Assembly (NCBI GenBank): GCA_028280635.1 | Contig: JANQLM010000106.1 | Span: 1-64,000, forward strand | DNA: 64,000 bases | Direction: 5' to 3' | Origin: Halieaceae bacterium | GTDB lineage: Bacteria > Pseudomonadota > Gammaproteobacteria > Pseudomonadales > Halieaceae | Notes under the pieces: generated by a model | What the model saw: only the letters and a program-made list of their open reading frames with translations | Told to the model about the DNA's origin: nothing | Databases searched by the model: none | Translations under genes and position numbers: made by a program | In this document: positions 52,135 to 60,731 of the stretch, one piece after another | How the letters are laid out: each line of letters opens with the position of its first letter | How positions within the stretch are numbered: position 1 is the stretch's first letter

Positions 52135-54021
52135 ATGTCAGCAACGATCAAGCAAACCAATACCAGCCCTCTCCAGACCGTGGAAGTCGAGGGCGTCACC
52201 GTCGACATTATCGAGAACGCGCTGAAGAATGCCCGCGAGGAAATGGATGCAGTGCTGTTCCGCACCGCCATGTCACCGGGTATTCGCGAGCAGGGTGACT
52301 GCTTCCCGATGATCGCCAACGTCGAGGGCAAGATGGTGGTGGGCCAGTTCGGGTCCTTCATCGGGCCGTTCCTCGAGGTCTACGACGGCGAGATCGAGGA
52401 AGGTGACATCATCCTCACCAACGACCCCTACCTGTGTAACGCCGCGGTATCCCACCTGCCGGACTGGCTGGTATTGAAGCCGGTGTTCAAGGACGGCCGC
52501 CATATCGCCTGGACGGCCATGTTCGGCCATATGTCCGACAACGGCGGCATGGTGCCGGGCTCGATTCCCATCGAGGCCACCACCATTTTCCAGGAAGGCA
52601 TCCGCATCCCGCCGATCAAGCTGTACAAGCAGGGCATACTGCAGCAGGACGTGCTGGAACTGATCCTGCACAACGTGCGCACCAGCCAGTGGAACCGCTT
52701 TGACCTCAATGCGCTGGTGGCGGCCTGCAACACCGCCTCGCGCCGGGTGATCGAGCTGACAGAGCGTTTCAGCGACGACGTCCTGCACACCACCATGGGC
52801 ATCATGCTGGACCGCAACCTGGAAGCCATGCGCGCCATCATCAACATGGTGGTCCCGGAGGAGCCACGCTACTTCGAGGACTATCTGTGCGACGATGGCA
52901 TGGGCATGGGCCCCTACAAGATCGCCTGCAAGCTGTGGCGGGAAGGGGACAAAGCCATCTTCGACTTCGAGGGCACCGATCCCCAGGCCCAGAGCTCGGT
53001 GAATTTCTTCCTCAATGAGGACATGTTCAAGATGTTTTTCGGCTCTTTCACCATCAATGTGGTGGACCCGCAAATCGTCTTCAATGATGGCTTCTACGAG
53101 TTGGTGGATGTGCGTATTCCCCAGGGCACCCTGTTGAAGCCCAACTACCCGGCGGCGCTGTCGGGCCGTACCCACGCCCTCGGCCGCATCTTCGACGTGC
53201 TGGGTGCCCTGCTGGGTATGGGTGCCCCGAACGAAATGTTGAATGCGGCCGGCTTCAGTGACTCACCGCACCTGTTCTACTCGGGCTATGACCACCGTGA
53301 CGGCAAAGCGGGCGAATGGTTCCAGCTATTCCAGATCGGTTTCGGCGGCATTCCCGGCCGGCCCATTGGCGACGGGCCGGACGGACACTCCCTGTGGCCG
53401 GGTTTCACTAACGTGCCCAATGAGTTTATCGAGAGCTATTTCCCGCTGCGCATCGAGCAGTACGAGACCATCACCGATTCCGGTGGCGCTGGCCTGCACC
53501 GGGGCGGCAACGGGCTGAGCGTGGCTTACCGCTTCCTCTGCGATGGTGAGATCGGCATCCACGATGAGCGCTGGCTGACCTACCCCTGGGGGGTAAACGG
53601 CGGCGAAACCGGGATGCGCTCCACCAAGCGCCTGGTGCGCACTGATGGCTCCGAACAATGGCTGCCCGCCAAGGTCGAGGGCATCAAGGTGAAAGCCGGG
53701 GACCTGCTTTACTTCAACACCTGGGGTGGTGGTGGCTGGGGCGATCCCTTCACCCGCGATCCGCGGCTGGTGCTGGACGACGTTGAGCGTGGCCTGGTTT
53801 CCGTTGACGGCGCCAGGCGTTACGGCGTGGTCATTGGAGGCGATGGGCCGGGGGCCTATAGCGCCGATGAGGCCGCTACAGCCGCCCTGCGCGAGCAATG
53901 TATTGCCGAGCGTGGTGCCGATGTTCCGCTGTTCAATTTCGGTGGCAGCATCGAGGAGATTCGCGCCCGCTGCGAGGCGGAAACCCATCTGCCCGCCCCT
54001 GAGGCGCCGAGCTTCCGGTAA
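52135..54021 (+). CDS. hyuB: Hydantoinase/oxoprolinase subunit B
   Basis: A 628-residue partner of HyuA starting MSATIKQTN behind GAGGAGAGAG. Family segments are EEMDAVLFRTAMSPGIREQGD, ILTNDPYLCNAAVSHLPDW, ATTIFQEGIRIPPIKLY and DSGGAGLHRGGNGLSVAYRF, plus FNTWGGGGWGDPFTRDP near the end. No third small subunit (AcxC type) follows, which favours a hydantoinase or oxoprolinase-like reaction over acetone carboxylase. The operon ends 6 bases before the convergent coq7 stop. Confidence 0.93.
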   Translation: MSATIKQTNTSPLQTVEVEGVTVDIIENALKNAREEMDAVLFRTAMSPGIREQGDCFPMIANVEGKMVVGQFGSFIGPFLEVYDGEIEEGDIILTNDPYLCNAAVSHLPDWLVLKPVFKDGRHIAWTAMFGHMSDNGGMVPGSIPIEATTIFQEGIRIPPIKLYKQGILQQDVLELILHNVRTSQWNRFDLNALVAACNTASRRVIELTERFSDDVLHTTMGIMLDRNLEAMRAIINMVVPEEPRYFEDYLCDDGMGMGPYKIACKLWREGDKAIFDFEGTDPQAQSSVNFFLNEDMFKMFFGSFTINVVDPQIVFNDGFYELVDVRIPQGTLLKPNYPAALSGRTHALGRIFDVLGALLGMGAPNEMLNAAGFSDSPHLFYSGYDHRDGKAGEWFQLFQIGFGGIPGRPIGDGPDGHSLWPGFTNVPNEFIESYFPLRIEQYETITDSGGAGLHRGGNGLSVAYRFLCDGEIGIHDERWLTYPWGVNGGETGMRSTKRLVRTDGSEQWLPAKVEGIKVKAGDLLYFNTWGGGGWGDPFTRDPRLVLDDVERGLVSVDGARRYGVVIGGDGPGAYSADEAATAALREQCIAERGADVPLFNFGGSIEEIRARCEAETHLPAPEAPSFR

Positions 54022-54027
54022 CTTTGC

Positions 54028-54597
54028 CTAGAGCCGGCGCGCGGCCACCACCGCCAGCCGGCTGCCTTCCCCCACCACTGAGCGCCAGCGGCGGCTCAGC
54101 CAGCCCTGCTGGCCGTGGCCGCGCTGCGCAGCATCGGCCCGGTGATGATCTTCATCCCGCTGAAAGCGCCGCAGCACCGCGCGCACCTCGCGATGCTCCC
54201 GCTGTGCCTGCAGGTATTCGATCTGTTGCTGGTAGTGCTCCACGACAAACGTCTCCACCGCGTCGATGGTGAGGTAAACACCGCGACGACCACCCAGCAG
54301 CGACACGGCCCCGAGCATCCAGCCCGCGAGTCGCCACAGCGGCAACAAGCGACTGTGCAGGTGGCCTGGCAACCAGTTGTCGAAGAAGGCCAGGTGCTGC
54401 TGCTCAGTCTGCAGGTGCTCCTTTGCGAAGGCGCGTATCTCGGAATCCCGGCTCAATGCCAGGATGCCCCGGTAAATCCACACGGCACCGGTCTCCCCGG
54501 CGTGATCGGAGCGCAAGTCACCCTGCAGGCGTCGTTCCAATAGTTCCGCCCGGGGCATATCGTCGGCGAGAAGCGCCGGATTGGCAGGCATGTTCAT
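54028..54597 (-). CDS. coq7: Demethoxyubiquinone hydroxylase Coq7
   Basis: A 189-residue di-iron enzyme. Ligand motifs are DHAGETGAVWIYRG, EQQHLAFFD, DAVETFVVEHY and RDEDHHRADA. It hydroxylates 3-demethylubiquinone precursors in ubiquinone synthesis at the inner membrane. The start MNMPANPALLADDMP at 54597 is preferred over a longer open frame. It is divergent from arsC across 114 bases. With the two ABC1/UbiB-like kinases it points to a ubiquinone-based aerobic respiratory chain. Confidence 0.9.
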   Translation of the reverse strand: MNMPANPALLADDMPRAELLERRLQGDLRSDHAGETGAVWIYRGILALSRDSEIRAFAKEHLQTEQQHLAFFDNWLPGHLHSRLLPLWRLAGWMLGAVSLLGGRRGVYLTIDAVETFVVEHYQQQIEYLQAQREHREVRAVLRRFQRDEDHHRADAAQRGHGQQGWLSRRWRSVVGEGSRLAVVAARRL

Positions 54598-54711
54598 AGA
54601 AGTGCATACGCAGCGCTGGCGGATTTCGGTGCGGTTTGTCGCTGTTTTGTCATGCTTTCGCACGTTGACCGCTGGCATCATTGTGCCTAGCTTCATGCCA
54701 CGGGGGATCCC

Positions 54712-55164
54712 ATGAGCGAACAACAATCCATCCTGTTTCTCTGCACCGGAAACTCCTGTCGCAGCCAGATGGCCGAGGGCCTGTGCCGGGCACTGCGCGG
54801 TGATGTGCTGACGCCGGCCTCAGCCGGAATAGAGAAGCATGGCCTGAATCCGGACGCGGTGGCGGTGATGGCGGAGATCGGTATCGATATCAGCGGCCAT
54901 GAGAGCAAGACCCTGGATGAGCTGCCCGGTGAGTATGACTACGTAGTGACCGTCTGCGGGCATGCCAATGAGACCTGCCCCTACTTTCCCGCCCGAACCG
55001 CGCTGGTCCACGAGGGCTTTGACGACCCGCCGGCACTGGCGCGCGGGGCCGCCAGCCGCGAGGAAGGGCTGGCGCACTATCGCCGGGTTCGCGACGAGAT
55101 TCGCGAGTACATACTTACGCTGCCGGCGGCATTAAATAAGGTTGGAAAAGGAAACCTGGGCTAG
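54712..55164 (+). CDS. arsC: Arsenate reductase, low-molecular-weight phosphatase type
   Basis: A 150-residue protein starting MSEQQSILFLCTGNSCRSQ. The P-loop nucleophile is in CTGNSCRS and the two resolving cysteines are in VTVCGHANETCPYFP, the set needed for thioredoxin-coupled arsenate reduction. Standalone ArsC without ArsR or ArsB next to it is common; regulators or exporters may be elsewhere. A tyrosine-phosphatase role is less likely given the Cys pair. Confidence 0.9.
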   Translation: MSEQQSILFLCTGNSCRSQMAEGLCRALRGDVLTPASAGIEKHGLNPDAVAVMAEIGIDISGHESKTLDELPGEYDYVVTVCGHANETCPYFPARTALVHEGFDDPPALARGAASREEGLAHYRRVRDEIREYILTLPAALNKVGKGNLG

Positions 55165-55183
55165 AATAGCTAAGTCAGGGAAT

Positions 55184-57211
55184 ATGGGCGTACATATGGA
55201 CATTCGCCGGTTCCTAGCAGAGCTGAAGGGCAGGGGTGTCTATCGTGTCGCCGCGTTTTACGCGGCGGGCAGTTGGGCTTTGCTGCAAGTCGCTGACATC
55301 TTTTTTCCTATCCTCGGTTTCCCCGACTGGGCCATCACCACGGTGCTCGCGGTCGCCGCGCTGGGTTTCCCAGTGGCGATCATTCTCTCCTGGATTTTCG
55401 AGATTACGCCGCAAGGCATTGTTGAAACGGACGCCGTGGGTGTGAACTTCGGGCGCCTGCGTTTGTCTCCGGTACGGCTGGTGGAGTTCGGTTTGCTGGT
55501 GGCGCTGATCTCTCTCGTCGGGTGGCTCTATGTCGAGCGGCTTACCCTCAAGGAGCAGGCTTCGACCATCGCTGCGCCAGCGGTGAGTGACAAGCCATCT
55601 GTTGCAGTACTCGCATTCTCGAATATGAGTGATGACCGGGAGCTCGAGTATTTCGGTGATGGTTTGTCGGAAGAAATCCTCAATCTGTTGGCCAAGATCA
55701 GCGAGATCAACGTCGCATCGCGTACCTCATCGTTCTATTTCAAGGATAAGGACATTGACATACAGGAGATTGGCCGGCGTCTGGGTGTAGCCCATGTTCT
55801 TGAGGGCAGTGTACGTCGCTCAAACGGGCGAGTGCGGGTGACTGCGCAGCTCATCGAGGTAGAAGGCGGTTTTCATCTCTGGTCAACCACCTACGATCGG
55901 GATTTTGAAGACGCTTTTCTCATCGAGGACGATATAGCCAGGCAGGTCGTTACCAAGCTCGAGGTTTTGCTCTCGCCTGACTCCAGGGCCATTCTGGAGC
56001 GAGCGGTGCAACGCAATCCGGAAGCGTACGATTACTATCTGCAGGGCCGGAGCTACCTGCGCAATGCGCCCTCCGACAAGATGCTGGAGGCGGCGATCAG
56101 CCTGTTCGAGAGCGCAATTTCCCTGGACGAGACCTATGCGGAGGCTTATGCGGGGCTGTGTGATGCGCGGCTCGGCCGGTACCGAATCTCGATAGACCCG
56201 GATGATTTTGAAAGCGCGCAGCTTGCCTGCGAGCGAGCCCTGGACCTGAACCGTGAAGCGCTGCCCGTCTACGTGGCACTGGGAAACCTCTATCGGCAGT
56301 CAGGCGAGTACGAAGAGGCCATAGCGGAATTCGAACTGGCGCTGGACATCAATCCGAACTCCATCGATGCGCTGGTGGGCATGGCCAATACGCTGGCGCT
56401 GGACAACAAACCCAAGCGTGCCGAGGAGGCACTCGCGGCGGCTATCGAGGTGGAGACGTTTAACGCCACTGCCTATCTGGCGATGGCCAACTTCCTGTTC
56501 AATGAAGGGAGATTCGACGAGGCGATTCCGTTCTACGAGCGCACCGCTGCGTTCATGCCGGACAATACCAGGGCCTTCAACGGTATTGGTGCTTCTCACT
56601 TCATGCTCAATGAGTTCGAGCAGGCCATCGAAGCATGGCAGCGCGCCCTGACCCTGCGCCCTACCAGCGTGCTCTATTCGAACCTGGGCTCCAGCCTGTT
56701 TTTTTCCGGGCGGTTTTCGGAAGCGGTAGACGTTTATCAAAAGGCTGTTGAACTGGCGCCCGAGGACTTTCAAAGCTGGGGGAATCTCGGCGATGCCTAT
56801 CGCTACACCGATGACCGCGAGGAACTGGCAGTACCTTTCTATCGCAATGCGATCAAGCTGGCGATGGAGAGCCTCGCCGTGAACCCTCAGGACCCGATCA
56901 CGCTTGTGCTGGTGGCCCACTACCACGCCGCTGCCGGTGACCGTCGAGAGGCATTGCAGTACCAGGCCCGTGCCAGCGCCCTGGCGCCGGACGACCTCTT
57001 TGTGAGTTATCAATCTGCTGTATTGCTGTCTACACTGGGTGAGACAGACCAGGCGATGGTCTCACTGGAGCAAGCGGTGCGACTGGGCTATTCCATTGAC
57101 CTGATCGAGGCGGACGCCGGCCTGTCATCGCTGCGCGCTTCAGAAGCCTATGCCCAACTGCTGCAGGCAGACGAGTACGGCATTGCACTTCAGGGGGAAG
57201 ACGAAAAATGA
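55184..57211 (+). CDS. Membrane-anchored FlgO/TolB-like and TPR protein
   Basis: A 675-residue protein. After a short start (MGVHMDIRRFLAELKGRGVY) come about three hydrophobic helices (residues 25-45, 48-68 and 95-115), then the domain SVAVLAFSNMSDDRELEYF ... LEGSVRRSNGRVRVTAQLI known from adenylate-cyclase-type TPR proteins, then about ten tetratricopeptide repeats (residues 280-660). No cyclase or winged-helix domain is present. It may scaffold a complex at the inner membrane. ATGA overlap links it to the next gene, so they act together. Confidence 0.8.
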   Translation: MGVHMDIRRFLAELKGRGVYRVAAFYAAGSWALLQVADIFFPILGFPDWAITTVLAVAALGFPVAIILSWIFEITPQGIVETDAVGVNFGRLRLSPVRLVEFGLLVALISLVGWLYVERLTLKEQASTIAAPAVSDKPSVAVLAFSNMSDDRELEYFGDGLSEEILNLLAKISEINVASRTSSFYFKDKDIDIQEIGRRLGVAHVLEGSVRRSNGRVRVTAQLIEVEGGFHLWSTTYDRDFEDAFLIEDDIARQVVTKLEVLLSPDSRAILERAVQRNPEAYDYYLQGRSYLRNAPSDKMLEAAISLFESAISLDETYAEAYAGLCDARLGRYRISIDPDDFESAQLACERALDLNREALPVYVALGNLYRQSGEYEEAIAEFELALDINPNSIDALVGMANTLALDNKPKRAEEALAAAIEVETFNATAYLAMANFLFNEGRFDEAIPFYERTAAFMPDNTRAFNGIGASHFMLNEFEQAIEAWQRALTLRPTSVLYSNLGSSLFFSGRFSEAVDVYQKAVELAPEDFQSWGNLGDAYRYTDDREELAVPFYRNAIKLAMESLAVNPQDPITLVLVAHYHAAAGDRREALQYQARASALAPDDLFVSYQSAVLLSTLGETDQAMVSLEQAVRLGYSIDLIEADAGLSSLRASEAYAQLLQADEYGIALQGEDEK

Positions 57212-57870
57212 AGAGAGTATTTCAGTGGGAGTGTTTTCAACGGGGCGGTCTGGGTCTTATTGCCTCCATCCTCTTGATGTCGTCCACGGCGTGTGCGAAC
57301 CAGGAGGGCAAGCCGGAGCCTGCTGTAAAGGTGGAGGGTGCAGAACCTGCCCTTGAGTCCAAACTTGTCATGTTCAATGGCGTGTCTTCGGTCCAAAACC
57401 CCAGGATACTCGTCAAGTTTGAACCCAATACCTCAGCGCGGGGCGCGCCGCTGTGCCCTACCGGTACCGCGTTCAAGCTGAACATCAATGGCCAGGATGT
57501 CATTCTGCCGACGGGAGTACCCACGAATGCCTTGCCGGTGACGGGCACCCGGCGCAATAGCATCACCTGGGTGGCGGCGGATGCCAACTATCAGGAGTTG
57601 GAAAACCTCAGTGACTTCAGGTTTGAGGTTTATTTCCACCCCTTCAGGAATTCGGATCGCAGGGACTATCGGTCCCGGAACGTCAACGAAAGTGGCAAGG
57701 TCATCAACAGGGCGGGCCCACTGGAAATGCGCGCTCGCCGCCTCCTGCCGGAAGATGTCAGTTACAAATACACGATCGCCCGCATTGAGCAGGTGAACGT
57801 TGGAAACCAGCAGCGCTGGGCGATTATGGAAGCTTGCAAGCCCCTCGATCCCCTGATCCGTGTCTACTGA
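57208..57870 (+). CDS. Hypothetical lipoprotein or secreted protein
   Basis: A 220-residue protein I do not recognise. Residues 15-31 are a signal segment ending SSTACANQ, which could be a lipobox with Cys at about 29. The mature part has beta-rich stretches (NPRILVKFEPN, FKLNINGQDVILPTG, FRFEVYFHPFRN) and ends ACKPLDPLIRVY. It is translationally coupled (ATGA) to the TPR protein, so it is probably the extracytoplasmic partner of that protein. Confidence 0.6.
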   Translation: MKRVFQWECFQRGGLGLIASILLMSSTACANQEGKPEPAVKVEGAEPALESKLVMFNGVSSVQNPRILVKFEPNTSARGAPLCPTGTAFKLNINGQDVILPTGVPTNALPVTGTRRNSITWVAADANYQELENLSDFRFEVYFHPFRNSDRRDYRSRNVNESGKVINRAGPLEMRARRLLPEDVSYKYTIARIEQVNVGNQQRWAIMEACKPLDPLIRVY

Positions 57871-57957
57871 TGGAGGGTTCAATACCGGCACGAGTACTCG
57901 GTAATGGGTAAGAATTGCCCGACGCCGTACGCCCCGTTAATCCCGGTGATCTAGGGC

Positions 57958-59655
57958 TTGACCGACCCCGTTCAAGCCCTGCCGGTCGGTGCCGGTCGCT
58001 TTACCCCGACCGAGCGATTTCTTTCACTGTTCACCACACTGCGCCCCAACGAGGGGCGTGGAGTGTTATTGCTGTGCGTCCAGGCCTTCACCATCCTGTT
58101 CGTTTACTACCTGCTAAAGGTGATTCGCGACCCGCTGATCCTCGCCGAGGGCAGCGCTGAGCTGAAGTCTTATACCAACGCCATGCAGGCGGCGATCCTC
58201 ATGGTGGTGGTGCCGGTCTTTGCCCGGGTCTACCACCGCCTCGGTCACGAGGCGGCCAAGCACATCCTGATCAGCCGGATTTTCCTGTTCTTCATCACAA
58301 ACGTGTTCCTCTTCGCCTTCGCCTATAACGCCGGCTGGCGTATCGCCATCGCCTTTTACGTGTGGCTGGGGATTTTCTCGGTGATGGTGCTGGCCCTGTT
58401 CTGGGGGTTCTCCGCGGACCTCTACAACGTCAAGTCGGGGCAGCGCATATTCCCGGTAGTGGCGGCGGCCGCCTCGGGAGGCGCCTACCTCGGAGCCCAG
58501 GCGGCGGGCTGGCTCAATCCCATCGTGGGCCATGACGGCACCATGCTGCTGGCGGGGATGTTGTTGCTCATTCCCTGGTGGTTCTGTGGCCGGGTGGAAG
58601 CCACCATACCGCCGGGGTCCGCCAGCCAGATTGCCGATGAGTTCCACGATAAGCCGCCGCCCATCTCCGAGGGCTTCATGGTGGTGTTCCGCAGCTACTA
58701 CCTGACCATGATTGCCCTGTTCATCATCCTGATGAACCTGGTCAACACCAATGGCGAGTACATCCTGTCGGCCTTTGTCACCAATGAGGCGGACGCGCTG
58801 GAGGCCACAGGTATGCTGGCCGGCACGCGGGGCGATTTCATGACCGCGTTTTACTCCAGCTACTTTGCCTGGTTCACCCTGCTGGGCTTCCTGATCCAGC
58901 TGTTCCTGGTATCGCGAATCTTTGACCGGATCGGCCTGAAAGGGTCGCTGTTGGTGCTGCCGGCACTGATGATAGGCAGCTATTCCCTGATGCTGGTGTT
59001 CCCGGTGCTGGCGGTGGTACGAGTAGCGATGATCGCTGAAAACAGCATCAGCTATTCCCTGCTGAACACGACACGCCACGCCCTGTTCCTGCCGGTCAGG
59101 CGAGAAGAGAAATACGTTGGCAAGAATTGTATCGATACCTTCTTCTTCCGCTGCGGTGATGTACTGTCAGCCCTGGCCGTCTACGTCGGTAGCGCGTTGA
59201 TCGGCATTGGCCTGGCCGGTTTTATCGTGACCAATCTTGCGCTGGCGGCAATCCTGTTCTGGTTCGCCTGGCTGATTGGTACCCGCAACCAGGGCGTCAT
59301 CGAGGAGAACCTGGGCAATCTGCCACCGCAGGTGGGTCTGCCGCTGCCGGATATGGATATCCCGGCCGGCAGGGTCAGTGACCTGGTCATGCACGAGGAC
59401 ACCTTCTTCGACCCGGACGAGGGCGATGCACTGAAGTACATGGCCTATAGCCACCCCTCGAGCGTTTTGCCGGGCTGGGTAAAGTTTGATGCTCTGCGCC
59501 GGCGTTTTGAATTCACGCCGCCGGCGGGTGCGGAGGGCAGCGCCCATATTCGCGTGGTCGCCAGGGATTTCGACGGTGCGGAGGCCGATTTCAGTTTTCG
59601 TGTGAGCTATTCACCGTCGTCTGACCAGGCATTTGACCATGATGGAAGTGAGTGA
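57958..59655 (+). CDS. NTP/NDP-exchange-type MFS transporter with C-terminal Ig-like domain
   Basis: A 565-residue protein. Residues 35-455 hold about twelve membrane helices of the ATP:ADP antiporter (Tlc/Npt)-like group (LLLCVQAFTILFVYYLLKVIRDPLI, WGFSADLYNVKSGQRIFPV, NCIDTFFFRCGDVLSAL). Residues 464-553 are a soluble putative-Ig/cadherin-like domain (VMHEDTFFDPDEGDALKYMA, FTPPAGAEGSAHIRVVARD). The only sensible start is the TTG at 57958, because TAG lies just upstream. The nucleotide specificity cannot be judged; free-living bacteria use relatives of unknown function. Confidence 0.85.
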   Translation: MTDPVQALPVGAGRFTPTERFLSLFTTLRPNEGRGVLLLCVQAFTILFVYYLLKVIRDPLILAEGSAELKSYTNAMQAAILMVVVPVFARVYHRLGHEAAKHILISRIFLFFITNVFLFAFAYNAGWRIAIAFYVWLGIFSVMVLALFWGFSADLYNVKSGQRIFPVVAAAASGGAYLGAQAAGWLNPIVGHDGTMLLAGMLLLIPWWFCGRVEATIPPGSASQIADEFHDKPPPISEGFMVVFRSYYLTMIALFIILMNLVNTNGEYILSAFVTNEADALEATGMLAGTRGDFMTAFYSSYFAWFTLLGFLIQLFLVSRIFDRIGLKGSLLVLPALMIGSYSLMLVFPVLAVVRVAMIAENSISYSLLNTTRHALFLPVRREEKYVGKNCIDTFFFRCGDVLSALAVYVGSALIGIGLAGFIVTNLALAAILFWFAWLIGTRNQGVIEENLGNLPPQVGLPLPDMDIPAGRVSDLVMHEDTFFDPDEGDALKYMAYSHPSSVLPGWVKFDALRRRFEFTPPAGAEGSAHIRVVARDFDGAEADFSFRVSYSPSSDQAFDHDGSE

Positions 59656-59695
59656 TTGCTCCAGGGAGTGGTTCACAAATTTCATCTAGATTTCA

Positions 59696-59723
59696 TTGAC
59701 CCCCCGTCAGCACTCCATATACT
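59696..59723 (+). promoter_or_regulatory. Sigma-70 promoter of the cold-shock gene
   Basis: TTGACC (59696-59701) and TATACT (59718-59723) are separated by 16 bases. Transcription from near 59730 gives a leader of about 200 bases, the long 5' untranslated region typical of cspA-type messengers. No cold-box match was recognised. The rest of the 276-base gap 59656-59931 holds nothing else I can support. Confidence 0.7.
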
Positions 59724-59931
59724 GATCTTGCTGGAAGCAGTTCCGATTTTTATGTGTTCCATTTCGATTCGCTCTACCGCCTCTCGTTGTGTTTTCCATA
59801 AGTAATCGCGATGCTCATAGCAGTCGCCTGGCTGCCAATGGCGCCTGGCATGGGGAAAGACGCGATACAGCGGCCTGGCTCATCACCACGTTGCATAGTC
59901 GTCGCACAAGAGACAACGATAGGAAGTAAGC

Positions 59932-60138
59932 ATGTCCACAACCAAAGGCACCGTTAAGTGGTTCAACGAAACCAAGGGCTTCGGCTTTATTCAGCAAGAA
60001 GGCGGCCCTGACGTTTTCGTTCACTTCAGTGCAATCCAGGGCACGGGTTTCAGAACGCTGGCAGAAGGCCAGGAGGTCGAATTCAGCGTGACGGAAGGCA
60101 AGAAGGGCCCACAGGCGGAAAACGTAACACCGCTCTAG
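59932..60138 (+). CDS. Cold-shock protein, CspA family
   Basis: A 68-residue OB-fold protein with RNP1 KGFGFIQQ and RNP2 VFVHFSAIQ. It binds single-stranded RNA and DNA and melts structure in messengers. The ribosome-binding site AGGAAG sits 6 bases before the ATG. The long leader suggests post-transcriptional temperature control. Whether this copy is cold-induced is not visible. Confidence 0.95.
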   Translation: MSTTKGTVKWFNETKGFGFIQQEGGPDVFVHFSAIQGTGFRTLAEGQEVEFSVTEGKKGPQAENVTPL

Positions 60139-60172
60139 CGTCGCAACGACCTAACTCCCAGATAAACCCCCA

Positions 60173-60220
60173 CCCACCGGTTGCTTGATCGGTGGGATCA
60201 CCAGCCCCGCGTGTGCGGGG
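60173..60220. terminator. Pair of hairpins between cspA-type and OsmC genes
   Basis: First hairpin: CCCACCG (60173-60179) with CGGTGGG (60190-60196). Second: CCCCGC (60205-60210) with GCGGGG (60215-60220) and a 4-base GTGT loop. They lie between convergent genes and probably act as terminators although the U-run is weak. Confidence 0.6.
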
Positions 60221-60238
60221 CGGTGTGGTTTCTATTGG

Positions 60239-60676
60239 CTACTGGCCACCCTCCAACTCGACTTCAAGCGCTGAGTCTCCTTTCAGCGAATTGGTAATGA
60301 AGCAGCTTTGTTCAGCTTTCTCCAGCAGGCGTTCAGCCTTGTCCCGGCTGCTCTCTGCCGGCAGGGTAAGGCGTGCGTGGGTCGTGAACCCGGTGAACTG
60401 AATAGCCCTGTCGACCTGGTCCAGGGTGCCACTGACGCTGACCTGCAGCGACTCCCACTCCAGCTTCGACGCTCTGGCGATGGCCTTGAAGGAGAGGATA
60501 AAACAGCTTGCCACCGCCGCTACCTGCAGGTCTTCCGGAGAGTGAATGTCGCCGGGTCCTCCGAAGCCACTGGGTGGCGCCAGCGTCAGGTCTGGTTGTC
60601 CACTGATACTGGCGGTCACCAGGCTTTCTGCGGTTGAGGATGCGGTGGCATTGTAGTCGTGGGGCAGGCCCTGCAT
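60239..60676 (-). CDS. OsmC-family peroxide-related protein
   Basis: A 145-residue protein starting MQGLPHDYNATASSTAESLV behind AGGAG. OsmC/Ohr landmarks are PEDLQVAAVASCFILSFKAIARA with the first redox Cys and EKAEQSCFITNSLKG with the second. Such proteins reduce organic hydroperoxides with a thiol partner. It sits divergent from the DUF481 gene. The exact subfamily (OsmC, Ohr or YhfA-like) is not settled. Confidence 0.88.
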   Translation of the reverse strand: MQGLPHDYNATASSTAESLVTASISGQPDLTLAPPSGFGGPGDIHSPEDLQVAAVASCFILSFKAIARASKLEWESLQVSVSGTLDQVDRAIQFTGFTTHARLTLPAESSRDKAERLLEKAEQSCFITNSLKGDSALEVELEGGQ

Positions 60677-60731
60677 GGCGTTCTCCTGGTCATGTAGACT
60701 GTGCGTTTTTTGCACACAGGCGGATGTGGCT

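Noticed and set aside
49037-53988. Long open frames on the minus strand opposite hyuAB and mvaB
   Set aside because: They are antisense shadows produced by high-GC codon use; they have no family motifs or ribosome-binding sites.
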